Positions 1 through 5,189 of a stretch of 7,132 nucleotides of DNA are shown piece by piece. A model generated the notes under the pieces. That model did no database searches and had not been told where the DNA came from. It saw nothing but the letters and a program-made list of their open reading frames with translations. Where the stretch lies: positions 44,797 through 51,928 of the forward strand of contig FR887343.1 in the NCBI GenBank assembly GCA_000436755.1, read 5' to 3'. Both the position numbers and the translations under genes were made by a program. Source of the DNA: Clostridium sp. CAG:253. Lineage in GTDB: Bacteria > Bacillota > Clostridia > Lachnospirales > Lachnospiraceae. Numbering within the stretch: the stretch's first letter is position 1; each line of letters starts with the position of its first letter.

Positions 1-1236
1 ATGTTTTCTGCAATAGCTGTTACCACACCATATTCTAAAACTCTTCAAATTCAAAAAACGGTATCCGCCGCTAAAACTTATACAATATCGCCAAATTCAG
101 CAGTTTATAAAGGAAATTATAAAAATGCATCCGCTTATAATTCAACAACCAAACAATATTTCCTTATCCGCTCATATTTGGAAATGCTTGAAAAAAAGGG
201 TGGCGGAAAACTTATTCTTAAAAAAGGTACTTATAAAATATCAAACGTTTTATACATACCTTCAAATGTAACAATCGAGTTAAAAGACGGTGTAACAATC
301 AAAAAGACAATGAAAACAAACTCTAAACAGATGCAGCCAAGCGGTGGTATTTTTGAACTGCTCGAACCGTCAAAAGCTGCAAAAAAAGGTGTTCACGGTA
401 AATATAATGGTGTACACAATGTCAAAATATATTCTATCGGAAAGGCAGTTATAGATCAGGCATACAAGGGAAAAGACGGTCAAAACTGTATCGGACTTGT
501 TATGTGTCACAACAAAAACATCACTATAGACGGCATAACATTTAAAAACATGAAGTACGGTCATTTTATTGAGATGGATGCCTCTAATAATGTTGTCGTG
601 AACAATTGTACATTCACAGGATACAAGTCAAGCAAACGTCACACTTCCGAAGCGATAAATCTTGACACTCCCGACAAAAAAACCAAAGGATTTACTCACG
701 ACTGGAGCAAATATGACTGTACCGCAAATAAAAATGTAAAGATTACAAATTGCACATTCTCTAATCTTGAAAAAGCAATAGGAACACATCAGTATTCCGT
801 AAAAAAATATCACACAAATATTACAATATCTGACTGCACCATAAAAAACTGTGTAAGCGGTGCTATTGAAATGATGAACTGGAAAAATATATCATTAAAC
901 AATATAAAATTTATAAATATTGGCAAAAACTCCAAAGGGAAATACACATCATTTGATAAAAGTAATACTACCAGAGCAATCCTTATAAGAGGCGGTGTCT
1001 CAAAAATAACAGTTGAAGGCTGCAGTTTTAAAAATATTCCAAGAGTTATTCAGTGTATGCCTTGGAAAAATCAAAACACTGCCACAAAATATCCTATAAT
1101 TTACAATAAAATCACAAAAGATGAATATGAGGCTATAGCATCCAAAAATAAAATCATAAGCAGCGTTGATGTTCCATATATAATTGTAAACTCACGCTAT
1201 AATGATTACGGATACCCTACAAAATATTATTTTTAA
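1..1236 (+). CDS. Secreted right-handed beta-helix protein, 5' end probably outside the window
   Basis: The 411 visible residues form a pectin-lyase-like solenoid. An entry strand at about 68-100 (GGGKLILKKGTY, then LYIPSNVTIELKDGVTI) is followed by repeated coils at about 140-153, 171-208, 243-265, 271-308 and 333-353. Each coil has the pattern N-(V/I)-x-I-x-(N/D/G)-C-x-F/I-x-N, giving an Asn/Cys ladder. Residues 1-24 look like the tail of a signal peptide (hydrophobic MFSAIAV, then VSAA before KTYT), but the basic N-region is missing. The ATG at base 1 is therefore probably internal, and the real start lies upstream of the window. The protein carries 55 Lys against only 6 Arg. It has no LPXTG, anchor helix or binding module at the C-terminus, so it is probably released or held by charge. 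Family members include polysaccharide lyases, GH28-like hydrolases and phage tailspikes. GHFIE (187-191) and SEAINLD (216-222) sit where such proteins often carry active-site acids, but I cannot assign a substrate. The gene ends at a bidirectional terminator. Confidence 0.8.
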   Translation: MFSAIAVTTPYSKTLQIQKTVSAAKTYTISPNSAVYKGNYKNASAYNSTTKQYFLIRSYLEMLEKKGGGKLILKKGTYKISNVLYIPSNVTIELKDGVTIKKTMKTNSKQMQPSGGIFELLEPSKAAKKGVHGKYNGVHNVKIYSIGKAVIDQAYKGKDGQNCIGLVMCHNKNITIDGITFKNMKYGHFIEMDASNNVVVNNCTFTGYKSSKRHTSEAINLDTPDKKTKGFTHDWSKYDCTANKNVKITNCTFSNLEKAIGTHQYSVKKYHTNITISDCTIKNCVSGAIEMMNWKNISLNNIKFINIGKNSKGKYTSFDKSNTTRAILIRGGVSKITVEGCSFKNIPRVIQCMPWKNQNTATKYPIIYNKITKDEYEAIASKNKIISSVDVPYIIVNSRYNDYGYPTKYYF

Positions 1237-1242
1237 ATTTCA

Positions 1243-1261
1243 GTGTTTTATATTAAAACAC
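1243..1261. repeat. Short AT-rich hairpin beside the terminator
   Basis: GTGTTTTA (1243-1250) is the exact inverse of TAAAACAC (1254-1261), with a 3-base loop. The right arm shares its last two bases with the GC-rich terminator stem that starts at 1260, so the full lengths of both hairpins cannot form together. It contributes the T-rich tail of the terminator when read from the minus strand. Confidence 0.5.
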
Positions 1262-1304
1262 CGCCCCAAAAAGTCAGACTTAAATTTCGGCTCTTTGGGG
1301 CGGT
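1260..1304. terminator. Bidirectional intrinsic terminator between convergent genes
   Basis: ACCGCCCCAAA (1260-1270) pairs perfectly with TTTGGGGCGGT (1294-1304), an 11-bp stem with a 23-base loop. It lies between the stop of the beta-helix gene at 1236 and the stop of the DUF2798 gene at 1350. A T-rich run follows on the plus strand (TTTAGTTTAAT) and another on the minus strand (GTTTTAAT), so it can serve both genes. Confidence 0.85.
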
Positions 1305-1349
1305 TTAGTTTAATATATAATATCAGGTCTTATAAATTTTCATAATCTT

Positions 1350-1841
1350 CTAAGCAGCCTGTTTTTCTTCACTCTCTACATTGTTTCCACTTTCAAATAT
1401 TTTAAATGCATTTCTCACAAGCGGACCTGCTATAAATGTCTGCCAGAAAAATGCCATTGGGAAATTTAATATATATTTCTGAAGCCATACGGCTACAACC
1501 TGTGAACCCGGATGTGCAAATAATACTGTTGCAATAAGGCTCATTGTAGGACACATAAGTGCAACTATCATTGATGAAATCGCTATTGTCACCATAAACT
1601 CACTGTCTTTTCCCGGTCTTACAAATCTAAATGCAAGTTTTACCGCAAGTTTCTCAAAAACAAACATTTCAAGAATAACAGCAATTGGCCACATAATAGG
1701 CATCTCATGAAAAGCTATCAAAAATATTTCATTGCTCATTCCACCCTTATCAAGGGCAATATTATAACATACCATTCCATATACCATGATAAATGCCATA
1801 ACAACAGTAAAAATAAAGTTTTGAAGTTTCGTTCTCTGCAT
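1350..1841 (-). CDS. DUF2798-family four-helix membrane protein
   Basis: The 163 residues form two similar halves, each with two hydrophobic helices: about 10-30 and 46-66, then about 82-108 and 118-146. The first helix of each half is alike (NFIFTVVMAFIMVYGM and EFMVTIAISSMIVALM). This duplicated layout and length match the DUF2798 family, small inner-membrane proteins with no established biochemical role. The tail after residue 150 is short and acidic (ESEEK). The start is fixed by AAGGAGA (1851-1857, read on the minus strand), 9 bases before the ATG. The gene is transcribed alone: its promoter lies about 140 bases upstream and it ends at the shared terminator. The long structured leader suggests conditional expression. 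I recognise the family from sequence feel rather than from a catalytic motif, and cannot state a function. Confidence 0.75.
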   Translation of the reverse strand: MQRTKLQNFIFTVVMAFIMVYGMVCYNIALDKGGMSNEIFLIAFHEMPIMWPIAVILEMFVFEKLAVKLAFRFVRPGKDSEFMVTIAISSMIVALMCPTMSLIATVLFAHPGSQVVAVWLQKYILNFPMAFFWQTFIAGPLVRNAFKIFESGNNVESEEKQAA

Positions 1842-1850
1842 AATTTAATA

Positions 1851-1857
1851 TCTCCTT
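1851..1857 (-). promoter_or_regulatory. Ribosome binding site of the DUF2798 gene
   Basis: AAGGAGA on the minus strand, 9 bases upstream of the ATG at 1841. It decides the start and lies just downstream of the inverted-repeat leader, about 14 bases from the nearest repeat arm. Confidence 0.75.
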
Positions 1858-1870
1858 TTTCTAAAAATGG

Positions 1871-1957
1871 GCATAAAAAATACATGTGTGTTGTTCGTTA
1901 ATCAGGTGATAAGTCACACATGTGTCGTTTCCAATTTTATACCAAAGTTTTTTATGC
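1871..1957 (-). promoter_or_regulatory. Structured leader or operator of the DUF2798 gene
   Basis: Two nested inverted repeats lie in the leader. The outer one is GCATAAAAAA (1871-1880) with TTTTTTATGC (1948-1957), 10 bp perfect. The inner one is ACATGTGTG (1882-1890) with CACACATGT (1915-1923), 9 bp perfect with a 24-base loop. Read as minus-strand RNA, the inner stem is followed after one base by six U residues, as in an intrinsic terminator. The outer repeat would sequester that U-run instead. This could be an attenuator or an undescribed regulatory RNA, or the inner repeat could simply be a protein operator. I do not recognise a known riboswitch consensus here. Confidence 0.5.
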
Positions 1958-1977
1958 AGTTTTAAACAACGTGTCGT

Positions 1978-2006
1978 ATTATATCATACAGCAATAAATT
2001 ATGCAA
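1978..2006 (-). promoter_or_regulatory. Sigma-A type promoter for the DUF2798 gene
   Basis: On the minus strand TTGCAT (2001-2006) is followed after 17 bases by a perfect TATAAT (1978-1983), preceded by TGA as an extended -10. The predicted start near 1971 gives a leader of about 130 nt. A second possible extended -10 (TGG then TATAAA, 1936-1941) has no good -35 and would start transcription near 1929. Confidence 0.7.
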
Positions 2007-2056
2007 GTTTTTTTCAACCACGTTCAAAATATATTCAAAACGCCGAAAAAAACATC

Positions 2057-2092
2057 AAAAATACCGTACATTAACCAATGCACGGCATTTTT
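2057..2092 (-). terminator. Intrinsic terminator of the GH27 gene
   Basis: Arms 2057-2072 and 2077-2092 enclose a 4-base loop. On minus-strand RNA all 16 positions pair, two of them as G-U. On plus-strand RNA the same two positions are A-C mismatches, so the hairpin is built for the minus strand. U residues end the stem and a further run of U follows 3 bases later. It lies about 37 bases after the GH27 stop. Confidence 0.85.
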
Positions 2093-2128
2093 TCCTATGT
2101 AATTTTTAACATGGCATTCTTTTATAAA

Positions 2129-3412
2129 TTACAGTATTTTAAATAATTTCGCTCCGTGTGACGCTACAAACACATTTTCTTTGTCTGTAAAATCTGTTTC
2201 TTCATGGCTCCAAAGCTCAACAGCCTTTCTGCCTGTCACTCCATAATTTGTAACATCCTCCCAAGGAATTGTCACATCACAATTCTGTTCTTTTAAGTTG
2301 AATACTGCCATATAATATGAACCGTCCTCTGTATCCTTTGAACACCAGATAACATGCTCATCATCTCTCTCAATCTGTCTTGCACCTTCTGAATGTTTTA
2401 AAAGTCCAAGGACATCCTTGTTTGTAATAAGTTTCTTTGTCCAGTCATCAAGCTGTAAAAGATCTGCACCAAGCATAAGCGGAGAACGGAATATACTCCA
2501 AAGTGTCATGAGTGTTATCTGTTCATCATGTGAAAAATTGCACTCCCACTCATGTCCGAAACCTTTTCCGAGTTTTCCGAGTGTAAGCATATCACAATCC
2601 GGGAAACATCCCTCGCTTACATGGTTCTGCCAAAGTTCACAACGCCAGAACATAGGGAGAAGCAATTCCCATCTGTCCCAGAAATCATCGGTAATTCTCC
2701 ACATATTTGCATATTTCTCATAATGCCATGCTTCCTCAATCTTTGCCGGTCCCGGTGAAAGGCTTAATACTATCTCACGTCCGCATTTCTGTATAGCATT
2801 GTATAGCATTTCAATCTCTTTTTTTGCAGATGGCATATCCATACGGCAGATGTCATCACACTTTATAAAATCAACACCCCACTGAGCATATAATCCAAAA
2901 ATAGAATCATAATATTCCTGTGCTCCCTCTGCCTCAGGGCGTATACCATACATATCCGGATTCCATTCACAGATATTTGAAGGGTCTGCAATATCATTTG
3001 CAAGTACATTGCTTCCAAGAATCTTTGTGTGCTCATGTGCTGCCTGTCTTGGAATACCACGCATGATATGTATACCAAATTTAAGTCCGAGACTGTGTAT
3101 ATAATCAGCTAACGGTTTGAAACCGTTACCGCCTTTTGATGACGGAAACTTGTCAACACATGGAAGGAGTCTTGAATATTCGTCCATCTCAACTTTCCAA
3201 AACGGAATATACTGATATTTATCTCTCTGGCTTCCTGTGTCATAGCTGTACCATTCTATATCAACAACAACGTATTCCCAGCCGTATTCCTTAAGATTTT
3301 CAGCCATATACTCTGCTGTTTTTCTTACCTGTTCTTCATTTACTGATGTGTCATAATAATCATAACTGTTCCACCCCATCGGCGGATTTTTTGCAAAAAG
3401 ATTTTTGTTCAT
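2129..3412 (-). CDS. GH27 glycoside hydrolase, alpha-galactosidase or beta-L-arabinopyranosidase
   Basis: The 427 residues span a complete GH27 enzyme: a TIM barrel at about 8-335 and a C-terminal beta-sandwich at about 340-427 ending in SHGAKLFKIL. The barrel opens with PPMGWNSYD (10-18). The catalytic nucleophile is expected at D186 in IKCDD (183-187) and the acid/base at D243 in WRITDDFW (238-245), a normal spacing. Other family landmarks are KFGIHI (111-116), the RSPLMLGAD segment (309-317) and CDMLTLG (273-279). There is no signal peptide, so it acts in the cytoplasm on imported oligosaccharides or glycosides. At the sugar-binding motif that reads DD in typical alpha-galactosidases this protein has D51-I52, which favours L-arabinopyranose over galactose (see findings). 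The ATG follows GAGGAGG closely. It has its own promoter and terminator, so it appears to be monocistronic. Its coding DNA is visibly less AT-rich than the beta-helix gene. Confidence 0.9.
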   Translation of the reverse strand: MNKNLFAKNPPMGWNSYDYYDTSVNEEQVRKTAEYMAENLKEYGWEYVVVDIEWYSYDTGSQRDKYQYIPFWKVEMDEYSRLLPCVDKFPSSKGGNGFKPLADYIHSLGLKFGIHIMRGIPRQAAHEHTKILGSNVLANDIADPSNICEWNPDMYGIRPEAEGAQEYYDSIFGLYAQWGVDFIKCDDICRMDMPSAKKEIEMLYNAIQKCGREIVLSLSPGPAKIEEAWHYEKYANMWRITDDFWDRWELLLPMFWRCELWQNHVSEGCFPDCDMLTLGKLGKGFGHEWECNFSHDEQITLMTLWSIFRSPLMLGADLLQLDDWTKKLITNKDVLGLLKHSEGARQIERDDEHVIWCSKDTEDGSYYMAVFNLKEQNCDVTIPWEDVTNYGVTGRKAVELWSHEETDFTDKENVFVASHGAKLFKIL

Positions 3413-3416
3413 AGAT

Positions 3417-3422
3417 CCTCCT
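3417..3422 (-). promoter_or_regulatory. Ribosome binding site of the GH27 gene
   Basis: A perfect AGGAGG on the minus strand lies only 4 bases before the ATG at 3412. The spacing is tight, but no other in-frame start nearby has a better site, and the protein begins a few residues before the conserved PPMGWNS. Confidence 0.7.
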
Positions 3423-3468
3423 CAAAACAATTTACAATAAACTTATGTTGTTTAGTTTCTTTTAAATT

Positions 3469-3497
3469 ATTTTATCAAAAACTTTATGCACTTTCAA
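3469..3497 (-). promoter_or_regulatory. Sigma-A type promoter for the GH27 gene
   Basis: On the minus strand TTGAAA (3492-3497) is followed after 17 bases by TAAAAT (3469-3474), preceded by TGA as an extended -10. Transcription would begin near 3462, about 50 bases before the ATG. It starts just 12 bases after the stop of the Fur-family gene. I see no strong terminator between the two, so read-through from the upstream operon is possible. Confidence 0.65.
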
Positions 3498-3508
3498 CAA
3501 ATATTTTA

Positions 3509-3913
3509 TTATTTTTTAACACAATCCTTGCATATTCCATATATAATAGATTTTTTGCATTCTATATAAAAACCGTGTTCCCTTTGAATATGCGTTGCAA
3601 TCTCACCCATAAAATCGCATTCAAGATGAAATATACGTCCACATTTTGTGCATTGCAGATGAAGATGTTGTTCACAGTGATGTCCATCCTCAATATATTG
3701 AAATGTTGCCTGTTTTCCTTTCTGTGCAACATATTTTACAACTTTCTTTTCTAATATCAGTTTTTCCAAAAACCTGTATATCGTGGTCTTGTTTACTGCA
3801 CATTCTTTTTTTGCAAGATAGTTTTCAATATCTGCCACTGTAACGGTTCTGCTTTTATTCTCCTCAAGGTACTCTAATATCCTTTTTCTGCTCGGTGTTG
3901 AATATCCCTGCAT
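3509..3913 (-). CDS. Fur-family metal-dependent transcriptional repressor
   Basis: The 134 residues give a compact Fur protein. A winged helix occupies about 5-72, with the recognition segment NKTTIYRFLEKL (41-52), followed by a metal-binding dimerisation domain. Two CxxC pairs (C88/C91 and C128/C131) form the structural zinc site. H83 and H85, 5 and 3 residues before the first Cys, match the H88/H90 ligand positions of E. coli Fur. H113 sits in the usual EHGF turn. Extra H78, H79, C80 and C99 make the sensory site unusually His/Cys rich. I cannot tell Fur, Zur, Mur and PerR subtypes apart from this. It lies 32 bases downstream of the permease gene on the same strand and is almost surely co-transcribed. 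Its own start is served by GAGG about 5 bases away. The tandem palindromes at the head of the operon are the likely binding site, implying autoregulation. Confidence 0.9.
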   Translation of the reverse strand: MQGYSTPSRKRILEYLEENKSRTVTVADIENYLAKKECAVNKTTIYRFLEKLILEKKVVKYVAQKGKQATFQYIEDGHHCEQHLHLQCTKCGRIFHLECDFMGEIATHIQREHGFYIECKKSIIYGICKDCVKK

Positions 3914-3945
3914 ATTTACCTCATTTCTTTATCTTCAATATATAT

Positions 3946-4800
3946 CTAAAATGTAATACCTGCAATCTGTATTACAAATCCCCAGAACACTCCAAGAAAA
4001 TACATCGCCAAAACAATGCTTAAATTCTGTTTTATGTGCCTGTTAAGCCTGAAAAGTACCAGCATGCCTACACCTGCATTAACAAGAAGTCCTGCCATCA
4101 TAGAACCGGCACTTATAACCCCGTCAAGATAAAACTCCGTAATAACAACAGATGACGCACAATTTGGAATAAGACCTATAAGTGCAGATAAAAGCACTCC
4201 AATCACAGGTACAGACGAAAACAGACCTTCAATGTTTTCAATTCCCCAAAAATGTGTTATCACATTTAAAGCAAACGAAATGATTATGATATATATCGTT
4301 ATCTTTATAGTATGTTTTATCGCTGAAACTAAAGAACCGTCCTCACAGTGACAATGTTCTTCTTCACATACCGTATGAATATCCGGCTCCCTTTCTTTCT
4401 TCAAGAAAATCTTTACATAAACATATTCTGCCACAAGACCTGAAATCACAGCTATCACAACCTTCACGGCAAGAATTTTTAAAATCATTCCTGCTCCTGA
4501 TGCCCTTGATATAAGAATGGGCAGCATCTCATCGGAAGTTGACATAAAAACCGCTATAAGCGTTCCAACTGTTATTATTCCTCCAGAATAAAGACTCGCC
4601 GCCGCCGTAGAAAAACCGCACTGTGGTAGAACTCCTAAAATTCCGCCCCATACAGGTCCCGTCTTTCCCGCTTTTACTATTTTCTGTCTGACATTATTAT
4701 TCATCCTATGTTCAAGAATTTCCATAAAAAGATATGTTATAAATAAAAACGGTACTAATTTCAGTCCGTCAATAAGTGTGTCTTCTACCACTTCAAGCAT
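3946..4800 (-). CDS. Putative heavy-metal permease, ArsP_2 / putative 10-TM exporter family
   Basis: The 284 residues are mostly membrane helices in two related halves. The first half has LPQCGFS (58-64) followed by SGGIITVGTL and the charged in-membrane TSDE (88-91). The second half has IPNCASS (211-217) followed by DGVISAGSM. Paired P-x-C-(G/A)-x-S motifs are typical of the family named for arsenic efflux, whose members are also labelled putative manganese transporters; I know of no firm substrate. The cytoplasmic or external linker between the halves has an H/C cluster (H142, C145, H149, C150, H151, C152), a likely metal-binding loop. The start is fixed by AAGGAGGA, 7 bases before the ATG. 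It is the first gene of a two-gene unit with the Fur-family regulator. Tandem Fur-type palindromes overlap the predicted transcript start. The direction of transport is open: annotation says export, while control by a Fur-type repressor would fit import or an unusual sensor. Confidence 0.8.
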   Translation of the reverse strand: MLEVVEDTLIDGLKLVPFLFITYLFMEILEHRMNNNVRQKIVKAGKTGPVWGGILGVLPQCGFSTAAASLYSGGIITVGTLIAVFMSTSDEMLPILISRASGAGMILKILAVKVVIAVISGLVAEYVYVKIFLKKEREPDIHTVCEEEHCHCEDGSLVSAIKHTIKITIYIIIISFALNVITHFWGIENIEGLFSSVPVIGVLLSALIGLIPNCASSVVITEFYLDGVISAGSMMAGLLVNAGVGMLVLFRLNRHIKQNLSIVLAMYFLGVFWGFVIQIAGITF

Positions 4801-4807
4801 AATCTCT

Positions 4808-4815
4808 TCCTCCTT
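4808..4815 (-). promoter_or_regulatory. Ribosome binding site of the permease gene
   Basis: AAGGAGGA on the minus strand, 7 bases upstream of the ATG at 4800: a near-ideal site that fixes the start. Confidence 0.8.
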
Positions 4816-4845
4816 CTTACTGTTTCAAAAATTCACTTTTCAATT

Positions 4846-4877
4846 TGCAAATAATTTGCATTTGCAACCAAGTTGCA
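4846..4877. promoter_or_regulatory. Tandem Fur-family operator boxes
   Basis: TGCAAATAATTTGCA (4846-4860) is a perfect 7-1-7 palindrome. TGCAACCAAGTTGCA (4863-4877) is the same design with one mismatched pair. The two repeat with a 17-base period and share TTGCA half-sites. A 15-bp 7-1-7 palindrome is the known geometry of Fur, Zur and PerR boxes, though the half-site TGCAA differs from the classical iron and peroxide sequences. They lie just downstream of the predicted -10 element of the permease operon, over the transcript start, so binding should block transcription. The regulator encoded as the second gene of that operon is the natural candidate. Confidence 0.75.
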
Positions 4878-4880
4878 TTT

Positions 4881-4911
4881 TATATAATACACCATTATAT
4901 ATATATGTCAA
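4881..4911 (-). promoter_or_regulatory. Promoter of the permease-Fur operon
   Basis: A perfect minus-strand TTGACA (4906-4911) lies upstream of an AT-only stretch. The best -10 choices fall at 4881-4888 (TATATA after 19 bases, or ATTATA after 17). The -10 is therefore less certain than the -35. Transcription would begin near 4875, inside the second palindrome of the tandem operator. Confidence 0.5.
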
Positions 4912-5084
4912 TACGGAAATTTTTACCTTTTTATTCTTACATGCATAATTTTAACAATATATCCCATAATAATCACAGCTTAATAAACAAAACATGCACA
5001 GAAAAGAGGTTTATTTTATTATGGAAGATTTTATGCACGACCTTGAATTGTATGTATAATCTCCATAAAACTGACTGCAGAACC

Positions 5085-5114
5085 TTGACAAACATTCTCT
5101 ATAAAAGATATATT
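5085..5114 (+). promoter_or_regulatory. Promoter of the LysR gene
   Basis: TTGACA (5085-5090) is perfect and TATATT (5109-5114) follows after 18 bases. The start would be near 5121, leaving a leader of about 70 bases that contains the palindrome at 5147-5163. Confidence 0.55.
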
Positions 5115-5146
5115 TATTTATGATATTACTTTTTAATAAGTGTACA

Positions 5147-5163
5147 ATTTTATCAGATAAAAT
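5147..5163 (+). promoter_or_regulatory. Palindromic operator candidate in front of lysR
   Basis: ATTTTATCAGATAAAAT is a perfect 8-1-8 palindrome. Its core TTTATCAGATAAA fits the T-N11-A rule of LysR binding sites. It lies between the predicted transcript start and the ribosome site, where binding would repress. The LysR protein encoded next door is the likely binder. AT-richness makes chance palindromes commoner than usual. Confidence 0.4.
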
Positions 5164-5189
5164 ATATTATTAAACGGAGAATCTGCAAA

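Larger units (their letters stand above)
4801..5189. other. Divergent intergenic region between permease and lysR
   Basis: This 389-base AT-rich gap holds, in order, the permease ribosome site, two Fur-type palindromes, the permease promoter, about 170 bases with no recognised element (4912-5084), then the LysR promoter, its palindrome and its ribosome site. A 12-codon reading frame (5021-5059) after a weak AGAGG is the only peptide-like item, and I do not support it. No terminator or RNA gene is seen. Confidence 0.6.

Noticed and set aside
370..813. Minus-strand reading frames within the beta-helix gene
   Set aside because: They are shadows of a Lys/Asn-rich coding region and have no start signals.
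1999..2006. TTGCAT near the DUF2798 promoter as a third Fur-type site
   Set aside because: It is only a half-site without a facing arm, and it already serves as the -35 element.
2418..2758. Plus-strand reading frames within the GH27 gene
   Set aside because: They are antisense to a complete enzyme with catalytic motifs and have no ribosome site or family resemblance.
2863..3078. A 71-codon alternative frame inside the GH27 gene
   Set aside because: It is a same-strand shifted frame across conserved GH27 residues; the enzyme shows no frameshift.
5021..5059. A 12-codon leader peptide upstream of lysR
   Set aside because: Only a weak AGAGG at 11 bases precedes it, it lies before the predicted promoter, and the peptide has no run of amino acids that would suggest attenuation.
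4845..5123. A 92-codon plus-strand reading frame in the intergenic region
   Set aside because: It starts inside the Fur-type boxes, has no ribosome site, runs through the LysR promoter, and its translation is a low-complexity product of AT-rich DNA.
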